Origin: Sphaerisporangium rufum
GTDB lineage: Bacteria; Actinomycetota; Actinomycetes; Streptosporangiales; Streptosporangiaceae
DNA length: 36,674 nt
Assembly (NCBI RefSeq): GCF_016863395.1
Contig: NZ_BOOU01000050.1
Span: 1-36,674, forward strand
Reading direction: 5' to 3'
The notes beneath the pieces were generated by a model. That model worked only from the letters and a program-made list of their open reading frames with translations. It did not search any database and had not been told where the DNA came from. Within the stretch, counting starts at the first letter, position 1, and each line of letters opens with the position of its first letter. Below are positions 16,460-24,118 of the stretch, piece by piece. The position numbers and the translations under genes were made by a program.

Positions 16460-17326
16460 GTGGGGCTGGACCCGGCGGCGGTGGGCAGGACCGGCGAGCC
16501 GCTGGACGTCGCGTGGGAGTCCCGTGACGCGCTGCTGTACGCCGTGGCGGTCGGCGCCGGCCATGACCCGGCGGCGGAGCTGGCGCTGACCACCGAGAAC
16601 ACCGAGGGCGTGCCACAGCGCGCGCTCCCGTCCTTCGCCGCGCTGCTCTCCCAGCGGGTGCCGCGCCCGGACGTCGGCACCTACGACCGCGCGATGCTGC
16701 TGCACGCCGAGCAGCACCTGGAGCTGCGGGCGCCGCTGCCGGTCGCCGGGCGTGCACGGCTGACCGCCGAGGTGCTCGCCGTGCACGACAAGGGGACCGG
16801 CGCCGTGGTGTGGACCGGGGTGCGCGCGGTGGACCCGGCGACCGGCGCGCCGTTGTTCTCCACCCGGTCGGCGGCCTTCATCCGCGGCGCGGGCGGCTTC
16901 GGTGGCCCGCGCGGCACCGCCGAGCCGTGGGAGGCGCCGGCGCGCGAGCCGGACGAGGTGGTGCGTTTTCGTACCCGGCCGGAGCAGGCGCTGCTCTACC
17001 GGCTGACCGGTGACCGCAACCCGCTGCACTCCGACCCGGGCTTCGCCGCCCGCGCCGGGTTCGACCGGCCGATCCTGCACGGCATGTGCACCTACGGCTT
17101 CACCGCCCGCGCCTTGGTGGCCGCGGCCTGCGGTGGCGACCCTGACCGGCTCGCCACGCTCGGCGGCCGGTTCCGCGGCCCGGTCGTGCCGGGCGACGCG
17201 CTGGAGGTCCGGCTGTGGCGGGACGGCCGGGCCGTGCTGTTCCAGACGCTCCGCGGCGACGGCGCCGTGGTGATCGACCGGGGCGTTGCGCGGCTGGACG
17301 ACATCCGCCCGGCCGGCCTGGCCTGA
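16460..17326 (+). CDS. MaoC-family enoyl-CoA hydratase 2 (double hot-dog)
   Basis: 288 residues forming two hot-dog halves. The N-terminal half is a degenerate fold, and the C-terminal half carries the complete hydratase-2 signature YRLTGDRNPLHSDPGFAARA, with catalytic Asp185 and His190 followed by PILHGMCTYGF. It adds water to a trans-2-enoyl-CoA to give the (3R)-hydroxyacyl-CoA, the substrate form expected by the SDR encoded 1 bp upstream. Length and layout match eukaryotic-type MFE-2 hydratase domains and actinobacterial ChsH/Hsd4-like proteins. GTG 16460 is the chosen start; there is no separate ribosome site, so translation is probably coupled. Confident family call; substrate chain unknown. 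Confidence 0.92.
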   Translation: MGLDPAAVGRTGEPLDVAWESRDALLYAVAVGAGHDPAAELALTTENTEGVPQRALPSFAALLSQRVPRPDVGTYDRAMLLHAEQHLELRAPLPVAGRARLTAEVLAVHDKGTGAVVWTGVRAVDPATGAPLFSTRSAAFIRGAGGFGGPRGTAEPWEAPAREPDEVVRFRTRPEQALLYRLTGDRNPLHSDPGFAARAGFDRPILHGMCTYGFTARALVAAACGGDPDRLATLGGRFRGPVVPGDALEVRLWRDGRAVLFQTLRGDGAVVIDRGVARLDDIRPAGLA

Positions 17327-17344
17327 CGAAAAGCGAGGTACGAC

Positions 17345-18559
17345 ATGGCAAAGCCTGGAACGCAGGAAACGACCGGCACGCCGGGACGGCCGCCGGCCGC
17401 CCCCGACCCGCGCGACCTGCTCGACGTCGGCTGGCTGCTCGACGACGAGGAGCGGGCCGTCCGCGACACCGTTCGCCGCTTCGTTCGCGAGCGGGTGCTG
17501 CCCGAGGTGGGCACCTGGTTCGACCGGGGCGCGTTCCCGCGCGAGCTCGCCAAGGACCTCGGGGCCATCGGGCTGCTCGGCATGCATCTGTCCGGGTACG
17601 GCTGCGCCGGCACCGGCGCGGTCCCTTACGGACTGGCCTGCCTGGAACTGGAGGCGGGGGACAGCGGCCTGCGCAGCTTCGTCTCGGTGCAGGGCTCGCT
17701 CGCCATGTTCCCGATCCACGCCTACGGGTCGGCCGAGCAGAAGGAGACCTGGCTGCCGCGGATGGCCGCCGGCGAGGTCATCGGCTGTTTCGGCCTGACC
17801 GAGCCGGACTCCGGCAGCGATCCGGGGAGCATGCGGACCACGGCCCGGCGGGATGGCCCGGACTGGGTGCTGAACGGCACCAAGATGTGGATCACCAACG
17901 GCGGCATCGCCGACCTGGCCGTGGTGTGGGCCCGGACCGAGGAGGGAGTGCGGGGCTTCCTCGTCCCGGCCGGCACGCCCGGGTTCGGCACCCGCGACGT
18001 GGCCGGGAAGCTGTCCCTGCGCGCCTCGGTCACCTCCGAGCTGGTGCTTCAGGACGTCCGGCTGCCGGCGGACGCCGTGCTGCCCGGGGTGGTGGGGCTG
18101 AAGGGCCCGCTGTCCTGCCTGAACGAGGCCCGGTTCGGCATCCTGTTCGGCGCGGCCGGCGCGGCCCGCGCGTGCTACGAGGCGGCCCTGGACTACACCC
18201 TGGCCCGCGTCCAGTTCGGCCGGCCGGTGGCCGGATTCCAGCTGGTGCAGCGCAAGCTCACCGAGATGGCGGTCAGCGTCAACCGCGCCGCGCTGCTGGC
18301 CGTGCACCTGGGCCGGCTCAAGGACGCCGGGCGGCTGGTGCCGGCCCAGGTCAGCGCCGGCAAGCTGGACAACGTCCGCCAGGCGCTGCGGGTGGCGCGC
18401 GAGGCGCGCGGGCTGCTGGGCGCCAACGGCATCACCCTGGAATATCCGGTGATCCGCCACATGGCGAACCTGGAGTCGGTGGCGACCTACGAGGGCACCG
18501 AGGAGATCCACACCCTGGTCCTCGGACAGGCCATCACCGGTATCCCGGCCTTCCGCTGA
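17345..18559 (+). CDS. Glutaryl-CoA dehydrogenase-like acyl-CoA dehydrogenase
   Basis: 404 residues. The segment LRSFVSVQGSLAMFPIHAYGS, including the Arg before the Ser-Val-Gln run, and the C-terminal TYEGTEEIHTLVLGQAITGIPAF are signatures of the glutaryl-CoA dehydrogenase branch of ACADs; Glu383 is the catalytic base. FGLTEPDSGSDPGSM and NGTKMWITNGG form the FAD/substrate domain. True glutaryl-CoA dehydrogenases oxidise and decarboxylate glutaryl-CoA to crotonyl-CoA. Without a determined substrate pocket this could act on another dicarboxyl- or short acyl-CoA. AAAGCGAGG lies upstream of ATG 17345, 18 bp after the MaoC stop. It is the last gene of the island; a GC hairpin follows. Confidence 0.9.
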   Translation: MAKPGTQETTGTPGRPPAAPDPRDLLDVGWLLDDEERAVRDTVRRFVRERVLPEVGTWFDRGAFPRELAKDLGAIGLLGMHLSGYGCAGTGAVPYGLACLELEAGDSGLRSFVSVQGSLAMFPIHAYGSAEQKETWLPRMAAGEVIGCFGLTEPDSGSDPGSMRTTARRDGPDWVLNGTKMWITNGGIADLAVVWARTEEGVRGFLVPAGTPGFGTRDVAGKLSLRASVTSELVLQDVRLPADAVLPGVVGLKGPLSCLNEARFGILFGAAGAARACYEAALDYTLARVQFGRPVAGFQLVQRKLTEMAVSVNRAALLAVHLGRLKDAGRLVPAQVSAGKLDNVRQALRVAREARGLLGANGITLEYPVIRHMANLESVATYEGTEEIHTLVLGQAITGIPAFR

Positions 18560-18590
18560 CCCGGCCGTGCGGCCCGGACCCGCGGCCGGG
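18560..18590 (+). terminator. Putative terminator hairpin after the acyl-CoA island
   Basis: CCCGGCCG (18560-18567) and CGGCCGGG (18583-18590) form a perfect 8-bp stem around a 15-nt loop, starting immediately after the ACAD stop codon. No U-tract follows, as is usual in very GC-rich genomes. The position between the island and the paa promoter supports termination. Confidence 0.5.
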
Positions 18591-18642
18591 CGGTGGTCCG
18601 GCTCGCCAGGGCCGGGGTTGCGCCGGCGGGGGGTGTGAGCCA

Positions 18643-18668
18643 GACTATTAACCGACCGAATGTTCGGT
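18643..18668 (+). promoter_or_regulatory. paa promoter with palindromic TetR-type (PaaR-like) operator
   Basis: ACCGAATGTTCGGT (18655-18668) is a palindrome with 6-bp perfect arms around a central TG. It fits the ACCG-N6-CGGT pattern known for TetR-family PaaR repressors of phenylacetate genes in actinobacteria. An A/T-rich stretch, ACTATTAA, just upstream (18644-18651) is a plausible -10, putting the operator over the transcription start. The ribosome site GGGGAGG (18672-18678) and paaA follow. No paaR gene is in the window. Confidence 0.65.
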
Positions 18669-18684
18669 AATGGGGAGGCGGCGG

Positions 18685-19638
18685 ATGGCTGACCTCGAGG
18701 GGCACTTCGACCGCACGATCGCCCGCGACCAGCGGATCGAGCCCCGGGACTGGATGCCGGACGGCTACCGGGCGACCATGGTCCGGCAGATCGCCCAGCA
18801 CGCCCACTCGGAGATCATCGGGATGCAGCCCGAGGGCGAGTGGATCACCCGGGCGCCGTCGCTGCGCCGCAAGGCGATCCTGCTGGCCAAGGTGCAGGAC
18901 GAGGCGGGCCACGGGCTCTACCTCTACTCGGCTGCCGAGACGCTCGGCGCCGACCGGGCCGAGCTGACCGACAAGCTGATCGAGGGCCGGCAGAAGTACT
19001 CGTCGATCTTCAACTACCCGACGCTGGGCTACGCCGACGTCGGGGTGATCGGCTGGCTGGTGGACGGCGCGGCGATCTGCAACCAGGTGCCGCTGTGCCG
19101 CAGCTCCTACGGGCCCTACGCCCGGGCGATGATCCGGATCTGCAAGGAGGAGTCCTTCCACCAGCGGCAGGGCTACGAGCTGCTGCTGACCATGATGAAG
19201 GGCACCGCCGACCAGCGGGCCATGGTGCAGGACGCGGTGGACCGCTGGTGGTGGCCGTCGCTGATGATGTTCGGCCCGCCGGACGACGCCTCGCCGAACA
19301 CGGCGAGGTCCATGGCCTGGAAGATCAAGCGGCACACCAACGACGAGCTGCGGCAGCGGTTCGTCGACATGACCGTGCCGCAGGCCGCCGTGCTCGGGGT
19401 GACGCTGCCCGACCCGGAGCTGCGCTGGAACCCCGAGCGCGGCCACCACGACTTCGGCGCGATCGACTGGTCTGAGCTGCAGCGGGTCATCAGCGGCGAC
19501 GGCCCGTGCAACGCCGAGCGGCTGGCCCGCCGGCGCGCCGCGCACGAGGACGGCGCCTGGGTGCGCGAGGCCGCCGCCGCGCACGCCCGCAAGGCCGCCG
19601 CGCGGGCCGCGCGCGAGCCGCAGGAGGTGGCAGGATGA
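18685..19638 (+). CDS. paaA: Phenylacetyl-CoA epoxidase catalytic subunit PaaA
   Basis: This is the catalytic subunit of the 1,2-phenylacetyl-CoA epoxidase (PaaABCE), which inserts one oxygen atom into the aromatic ring of phenylacetyl-CoA. It is a ferritin-like di-iron protein of 317 residues. The expected ligands are visible as Glu43, Glu73 and His76 (QDEAGH), Asp127, and Glu156 and His159 (EESFH), each one position off the E. coli numbering. The C-terminal tail is Ala/Arg-rich and extended. I use ATG 18685, preceded by GGGGAGG, and not ATG 18670, which lies beside the operator. It overlaps paaB by 4 bp. Confidence 0.97.
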   Translation: MADLEGHFDRTIARDQRIEPRDWMPDGYRATMVRQIAQHAHSEIIGMQPEGEWITRAPSLRRKAILLAKVQDEAGHGLYLYSAAETLGADRAELTDKLIEGRQKYSSIFNYPTLGYADVGVIGWLVDGAAICNQVPLCRSSYGPYARAMIRICKEESFHQRQGYELLLTMMKGTADQRAMVQDAVDRWWWPSLMMFGPPDDASPNTARSMAWKIKRHTNDELRQRFVDMTVPQAAVLGVTLPDPELRWNPERGHHDFGAIDWSELQRVISGDGPCNAERLARRRAAHEDGAWVREAAAAHARKAAARAAREPQEVAG

Positions 19639-19916
19639 CCGACCTGCCGCTGTACGAGGTGTTCGTCCGCAGCAAGCGGGGCCTCAACCACGTGCACGTG
19701 GGCTCGCTGCGCGCCGCCGACGACGAGACGGCGCTGCGCCACGCCCGCGACCTGTACACCCGCCGCAACGAGGGCGTGAGCATCTGGGTGGTCCGCTCCG
19801 ACCACATCGCCGCGACCAGCCCGGACGAGAAGGACCCGTTCTTCGCGCCGAGCGCCGACAAGGTCTACCGGCACCCCACCTTCTACGCCATCCCCGGCGA
19901 CGTGCCGCACATGTGA
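19635..19916 (+). CDS. paaB: Phenylacetyl-CoA epoxidase subunit PaaB
   Basis: A 93-residue protein with the PaaB core: [20 protein letters not shown] at the N-terminus, [21 protein letters not shown] in the middle and the terminal segment [19 protein letters not shown]. PaaB bridges the two PaaAC heterodimers and is needed for full complex assembly. Its length is that of family members. ATG 19635 overlaps the paaA stop, with AGGAGGTGG directly upstream, so it is translationally coupled. Confidence 0.97.
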   Translation: MTDLPLYEVFVRSKRGLNHVHVGSLRAADDETALRHARDLYTRRNEGVSIWVVRSDHIAATSPDEKDPFFAPSADKVYRHPTFYAIPGDVPHM

Positions 19917-19923
19917 GCCGCCG

Positions 19924-20844
19924 ATGTCTCCAGAACGAGCCACAGAACACCCCGCGGCGGCTGCCGCGGCGGAGCCCGGCAACGCCTACGAGGCGCTGAA
20001 CGAGGGCGACGACCCGCGCTGGGCGTACGGCACCGGCTTCGCCGACCCGCTCGCCGGCGTGGACACCCGGGTGCCGTCCGGGGTGGACGCCGCCGACCTG
20101 GCCGGCTACTGCCTGATGCTCGGCGACGACGCGCTGGTCATGTCGCATCGCCTGCAGGAATGGTGCACCCGCGCCCCCGAGCTGGAGGAGGAGGTCGCGC
20201 TGGCCAACATCGCCCTCGACCTGCTCGGCCAGGCCCGGCTGCTGCTGTCCCGGGCCGGCGCGGCCGAGGGGGCCGGCCGGGACGAGGACGCGCTGGCCTA
20301 CCTGCGCGACCCCGGAGGGTTCCGCAACGTCCGGCTGGTGGAGGCGGAGAACGGCGACTTCGGGCACGCGATGGCCCGGCTGCTGGTCTTCGCCGCCTGG
20401 CGGCTGGCGCTGCTGGACCGGCTGGCCGGCTCGCGCGATCCGGTGCTGGCCGCGGTGGCCGCCAAGGGGGTCAAGGAGGTCGCCTACCACCGCGACTACG
20501 CGGCGGGCTGGGTCGTCCGGCTCGGCGACGGCACCGCGTACTCGCGGGAGCGGATGGCCGCCGGGCTGGCGGCGGTCTGGCCGCTGGTGCCCGAGCTGTT
20601 CGCCCGGCACGAGGTGGAGGCGCGGCTGGCCGCGGCCGGCGTCGCGGCGGACCCGGCCGGGCTGCGGGCGGAGTTCGACCAGGTGCTGGACCAGGTCTTG
20701 ACCGCCGCCACCCTGGCCCGGCCGCCGGAGCGGCCCGGGCCGGTACGCGCCGCCGGGCGGGCCGGCGAGCACACCCCGGCGCTGGCCACTCTGCTGGCCG
20801 AGCTGCAGAGCGTCGCCCGCGCCCATCCCGGGGCGGCCTGGTGA
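19924..20844 (+). CDS. paaC: Phenylacetyl-CoA epoxidase structural subunit PaaC
   Basis: A 306-residue ferritin-like protein that pairs with PaaA. The segments LGDDALVMSHRLQEWC, LEEEVALANIALDLLGQARLL and NGDFGHAMARLLVFAAWRLALL are diagnostic of PaaC, as is KEVAYHRDYAAGWVVRLGDGT. PaaC does not hold the active di-iron site but stabilises PaaA. The first 20 residues are an Ala/Glu-rich leader. It starts 7 bp after paaB and overlaps paaD by the GTGA at 20841. Confidence 0.96.
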   Translation: MSPERATEHPAAAAAAEPGNAYEALNEGDDPRWAYGTGFADPLAGVDTRVPSGVDAADLAGYCLMLGDDALVMSHRLQEWCTRAPELEEEVALANIALDLLGQARLLLSRAGAAEGAGRDEDALAYLRDPGGFRNVRLVEAENGDFGHAMARLLVFAAWRLALLDRLAGSRDPVLAAVAAKGVKEVAYHRDYAAGWVVRLGDGTAYSRERMAAGLAAVWPLVPELFARHEVEARLAAAGVAADPAGLRAEFDQVLDQVLTAATLARPPERPGPVRAAGRAGEHTPALATLLAELQSVARAHPGAAW

Positions 20845-21332
20845 GCGGGCGGGCCTGGCAGGTGGCGGCCGAGGTCGCCGACCCCGAGCTGCCGGTGGTG
20901 ACGCTCGCCGACCTCGGCATCCTGCGCGCGGTCGACGAGACGCCCGCCGGGGTGGTGGTCACCATCACCCCCACCTACAGCGGCTGCCCGGCGATGGCGG
21001 CCATCCGCGCCGACGTGGCGGCCGCGCTGCGCGCCGCCGGCTACGCGCCGGTCGAGGTGCGGACCCGGCTGGCGCCGCCGTGGACCACCGACTGGATCAC
21101 CGAGCGCGGCCGGCGGCGGCTGGCCGAGGCGGGCCTCGCCCCGCCGGGCGCGGCGCCCGCCCGGGCGTCCGGGCCGGTGCCGCTGAGCCTCGGCCCGCGT
21201 CGCGGCGTGCCCTGCCCGCGCTGCGGGGCCGGCCGGACCGAGGAGCGCTCCCGGTTCGGCGCCACCGCCTGCACGGCGCTGTGGTGGTGCCAGGACTGCC
21301 GGGAGCCGTTCGAGCACGTCAAGGAGATATGA
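20841..21332 (+). CDS. paaD: PaaD, DUF59/zinc-ribbon maturation protein of the phenylacetyl-CoA epoxidase
   Basis: 163 residues. The N-terminal half is a DUF59/MIP18 domain (VADPELPVVTLADLGILRAV, ITPTYSGCPAM), and the C-terminal half has a zinc-ribbon with PCPRCGAG and WCQDC, ending FEHVKEI. PaaD is required for epoxidase activity in vivo and is thought to help iron-sulfur or di-iron maturation. GTG 20841 is coupled to the paaC stop. The stop is followed 1 bp later by a small ORF and not directly by paaE. Confidence 0.95.
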   Translation: MSGRAWQVAAEVADPELPVVTLADLGILRAVDETPAGVVVTITPTYSGCPAMAAIRADVAAALRAAGYAPVEVRTRLAPPWTTDWITERGRRRLAEAGLAPPGAAPARASGPVPLSLGPRRGVPCPRCGAGRTEERSRFGATACTALWWCQDCREPFEHVKEI

Positions 21333-21333
21333 G

Positions 21334-21477
21334 ATGCCCGTCCCGCACCGCGGCCCGGGCCGCAACCGGCCCCGCGACCGGCTCCGCGGCCCGGGCCGCG
21401 ACCGGCTCTCGGGCCGGCTCTCGGGCCGGGTCGCCGCGAGCGGCCGGGCCGGTGGACGGCCGGAGGTGCGGCGATGA
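21334..21477 (+). CDS. 47-residue Arg/Gly-rich mini-ORF coupling paaD to paaE
   Basis: ATG 21334 follows the well-placed ribosome site AAGGAG (21321-21326) inside the paaD 3' end. The frame runs 47 codons and its TGA overlaps the paaE start codon (ATGA at 21474-21477). The peptide is built of imperfect repeats of GPGRxRxRDRL and SGR and resembles no family I know. The DNA is itself repetitive. It may be a leader that carries ribosomes across the gap to paaE rather than a functional protein. It is short and could be chance. Confidence 0.4.
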   Translation: MPVPHRGPGRNRPRDRLRGPGRDRLSGRLSGRVAASGRAGGRPEVRR

Positions 21478-22559
21478 CCCTGGCCGGGGTGCGCGACCGG
21501 CGGCGGAGCGGGTTCACCGACCTGACGGTGGCCCGGGTCGACCGGCTGTGCGAGGACGCGGTGGCGGTCACCTTCGACGTGCCGCCGGAGTCGGCGGCCG
21601 ACTTCGCCTTCCGGCCCGGGCAGTCGCTGACCCTGCGGATGACGGTCGACGGCCGCGAGGAACGCCGGTCGTACTCGATCTGCGCCCCGGCCGGCGCCGC
21701 GCCGCGCATCGGCGTCCGCGAGGTGCCCGGCGGGCTGTTCTCCGCCCGGCTGGTCCACGACCTGCGGCCGGGCGACCGGGTGGCGGCGCTGCCGCCGGCC
21801 GGGCGCTTCACCCCCGACCTCGACCGGCCCGGGCACCACGCGTTCGTCGCCGCCGGTTCGGGCATCACGCCGGTGCTGTCGATGGCCGCCTCCCTGCTGG
21901 CCCGCCCGGGCACCGAGGTGACGATCTTCTACGGCAACCGCAGCTCGCGGACCGTCATGTTCGCCGAGGAGCTGGCCGACCTGAAGGACTCCGCGCCCGG
22001 CCGGGTGGCGCTGTTCCACGTGCTGTCCCGGGAGCCGCGCGAGCCCGAGCTGTTCAGCGGCCGGCTGGACGCGGCCCGGCTGCGCCGGCTGCTGCCCGCG
22101 CTCACCCCGGTGCCGCGGGTCGCGCACTGGTGGCTGTGCGGGCCGTACGGCATGGTGCGGGACGCGCGCCTGGTGCTCGGCGAGCTGGGCGTCCCCGGCG
22201 AGCGGGTGCACCGCGAGCTGTTCTACGTGGACGAGCCGCCGCCGGAGCCGGTCCGGCCGGCGCCCGCGCCCGGCGGCACCGGGACCGCCGCGGTGACCGT
22301 CCACCTGGACGGGCGGGCCACCGAGGTGGCGCTGCCGCGGGACGTCACCGTGCTGGAGGGCGCGCAGCGGGTGCGGCCGGACCTGCCGTTCGCGTGCAAG
22401 GGCGGGGTGTGCGGGACCTGCCGGGCCCGGGTGACCGCCGGCGAGGTGCGCATGCGCCGCAACTTCGCGCTGGAGCCGGCCGAGGTGGCCGCCGGGTACG
22501 TGCTGACCTGCCAGTCGCTGCCGGTCTCGGCGGAGGTGACCGTCGACTTCGACACCTGA
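21474..22559 (+). CDS. paaE: Phenylacetyl-CoA epoxidase reductase subunit PaaE
   Basis: This protein transfers electrons from NADPH through FAD and a plant-type [2Fe-2S] cluster to PaaA. Across 361 residues the order is FAD-binding barrel (RRSYSICAP), NAD(P)-binding domain (GSGITPVLSM and CGPYGMV), a Pro-rich hinge near 265, and the C-terminal ferredoxin domain with CKGGVCGTC and the fourth Cys in LTCQS. The class matches PaaE. The ribosome site GGAGGTG lies upstream of ATG 21474. It ends the paa operon; a roadblock gene converges 19 bp away. Confidence 0.96.
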   Translation: MTLAGVRDRRRSGFTDLTVARVDRLCEDAVAVTFDVPPESAADFAFRPGQSLTLRMTVDGREERRSYSICAPAGAAPRIGVREVPGGLFSARLVHDLRPGDRVAALPPAGRFTPDLDRPGHHAFVAAGSGITPVLSMAASLLARPGTEVTIFYGNRSSRTVMFAEELADLKDSAPGRVALFHVLSREPREPELFSGRLDAARLRRLLPALTPVPRVAHWWLCGPYGMVRDARLVLGELGVPGERVHRELFYVDEPPPEPVRPAPAPGGTGTAAVTVHLDGRATEVALPRDVTVLEGAQRVRPDLPFACKGGVCGTCRARVTAGEVRMRRNFALEPAEVAAGYVLTCQSLPVSAEVTVDFDT

Positions 22560-22562
22560 GCC

Positions 22563-22575
22563 GCGCCCCGGGCGC
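22563..22575. terminator. Short GC palindrome between convergent paaE and roadblock genes
   Basis: GCGCCC (22563-22568), one base, and GGGCGC (22570-22575) form a palindrome filling most of the 19-bp convergent gap. It could be a bidirectional terminator, but the loop is too small for a good hairpin without opening base pairs. Confidence 0.3.
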
Positions 22576-22578
22576 CGG

Positions 22579-22956
22579 TCAGCGGGCGCGCGAGCCGGAC
22601 AGCAGGGTGCCGAGCCGGTCGATGGTCGGCTGGGCGGCCAGGTGCAGCCGGGCGACGTCCAGGCCCTCGTCGGCCAGCACCACCAGCAGGCCCTCGGCGC
22701 GTACCGCGTAGACGACGATGTAGCCCTGGCGGCAGCGGATCACCACCTCGCGCAGGTCGCCCAGCCCCACCTCATGCCCGGTGCGCTTGCCGAGGCCGAG
22801 GGTGGCGGCCGCCAGCGCGGCCAGCGCCTCCGGGCGGGCTCCGTCGGTGTCGGCGGCGACCAGCAGGCCGTCCACCGACGCGACGGCGGACTCCGCCACG
22901 CCGGTCACCCGGTCCCTGAACTCCCGCAGCTCCGCCATCACCGCGTCAAGACTCAT
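22579..22956 (-). CDS. Roadblock/LC7 domain protein
   Basis: A single roadblock/LC7 fold of 125 residues. A long N-terminal helix (LDAVMAELREFRDRV) leads into the strand pair VAESAVASVDGLLVAADTDG, then the central helix LAALAAATLGLGKRTG and strands EVVIRCRQGYIVVYAV and GLLVVLADEGLDVARLH. Bacterial roadblock proteins such as MglB or the actinobacterial CvnB regulate or scaffold Ras-like GTPases. No GTPase is encoded in this window. The start ATG (22956) has GAGAGGA upstream. It lies 84 bp downstream of the DUF4388-like gene in the same direction and is probably co-transcribed. Confidence 0.85.
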   Translation of the reverse strand: MSLDAVMAELREFRDRVTGVAESAVASVDGLLVAADTDGARPEALAALAAATLGLGKRTGHEVGLGDLREVVIRCRQGYIVVYAVRAEGLLVVLADEGLDVARLHLAAQPTIDRLGTLLSGSRAR

Positions 22957-23040
22957 TCGCTGGATCCTCTCGTCGTGCCGGTCCGGCCGGCCGGTGGGCG
23001 CGTGCCCGGTGTGGGCCGTCCGGTACGTCCCGGAGCGGCG

Positions 23041-23976
23041 TCACGGTTGTTCTTCGTGCGCGGCGGCCGTCCGGATGTCTCGCACGGCGAGCGATCTCGC
23101 CGCGGGCGGCGGGCCGGCGGCGGGAGGCGGCGGGATCTGGCCGGCCCCGCTGGCGCCGCGCCGCCGCCGGGGGAGCAGCCCGCCGTCCGGCACCGGGGCC
23201 GCGCGCGCCGGGCCGGCCGGCGCCGCCCCCTCCCCGGGCAGGGGGACCGGGCCGGTCTCGGCGTCCGCCGGGGCCAGGGTGAGGAGGCCGGCCGCGACCA
23301 TGTGGGCCGCCTCGCCCATCACCGGGAACAGCCCGCGGCCGAGGGCGAAGGCGATGTCGCGGACCGTCCGCCGGCCGTTCGCGAGGCGCAGCACGGCGTG
23401 GCGCAACTCGTCCGGGCGCGGTGCGGCCGGATCGGCGGGACGGGTGGCGAGCGGGCGGGCGCGCGGGGTGACGCCGAGGTCCCGCCACGGAGCCGCGGCG
23501 GCCAGCCGGCGCCGGGTCTCGCGGACCAGGCGGTCCGGCGTGATGCCCGGTGACACCGGCAGCGCCGGGGACAGATCGCCGGGTCCGGCCGGCTCGGCGG
23601 TGCAGCGGTACGCCCCCGAGGCGACCATGGCGAACAGCGCGTCGAACAGCGCGGTCAGGCAGATCACCTCCAGACCGGCGGCGCCGACGGCCCGTTCGGC
23701 CACCAGGGCCGCGCCGAGTTCACCGGCCGGGGCGCCGGCGCGGTAGGCCTGGCTCCAGGCCTCCTCGCTGACGCCTGTCGCGCGGAGCAGCACCGACTCC
23801 GGGCCGGGAGCCGCGGGAGTGGTGGCGGCGATCACCAGGCCGTCCCGGAGATGCACGTCACCGCCGGGACCGCCGCCGATCCGCAGGACGCCGGAGAAGC
23901 GTTCGGTACCGCAGCGGAGCAGGGCGGGTGCGATCTGGTCGCCGGGGCCGGCCGCCGCTCCCGGTATCTCGGACAC
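23041..23976 (-). CDS. DUF4388-like protein with Pro/Ala-rich tail
   Basis: 311 residues from GTG 23976. The N-terminal 60 residues (CGTERFSGVLRIGGGPGG, VHLRDGLVIAATTPA) resemble the start of DUF4388/PATAN-type domains, which in other bacteria occur with roadblock or two-component systems. The middle (LANGRRTVRDIAFALGRGLFPVMGEAAHMVAAGLLTL) looks like a winged-helix-like segment. The last 70 residues are disordered, rich in Pro, Ala and Arg. I choose GTG 23976 because AAGGGG sits at proper spacing; GTG 23991 is in frame but has no ribosome site. The DUF4388 call is from pattern only. It probably works with the roadblock protein downstream. Confidence 0.65.
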   Translation of the reverse strand: MSEIPGAAAGPGDQIAPALLRCGTERFSGVLRIGGGPGGDVHLRDGLVIAATTPAAPGPESVLLRATGVSEEAWSQAYRAGAPAGELGAALVAERAVGAAGLEVICLTALFDALFAMVASGAYRCTAEPAGPGDLSPALPVSPGITPDRLVRETRRRLAAAAPWRDLGVTPRARPLATRPADPAAPRPDELRHAVLRLANGRRTVRDIAFALGRGLFPVMGEAAHMVAAGLLTLAPADAETGPVPLPGEGAAPAGPARAAPVPDGGLLPRRRRGASGAGQIPPPPAAGPPPAARSLAVRDIRTAAAHEEQP

Positions 23977-24030
23977 CACGTTCCCCTTCACTATCCGCAG
24001 ACGGTAAGGGTACTTTAAGTATCATCAATC

Positions 24031-24056
24031 ACAAACGGGTACCGAATCCCGTTTGT
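24031..24056. promoter_or_regulatory. 9-bp inverted repeat in the divergent roadblock promoter region
   Basis: ACAAACGGG (24031-24039) and CCCGTTTGT (24048-24056) are perfect inverted arms around the 8-bp spacer TACCGAAT. The site lies in the A/T-richer gap between the divergent DUF4388-like and roadblock genes. There is no U-tract, so an operator for a dimeric regulator is more likely than a terminator. The regulator is unknown. Confidence 0.6.
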
Positions 24057-24118
24057 TACCACCTGTCACGGGCGTCGTCCCGCCGGCGGGTCCCTCATCG
24101 TCGTCCGGAAAGAGTCCG

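Noticed and set aside
18670-18684. ATG 18670 as paaA start
   Set aside because: It lies next to the operator, has no ribosome site, and the added residues MGRRR are encoded by the ribosome site of ATG 18685.
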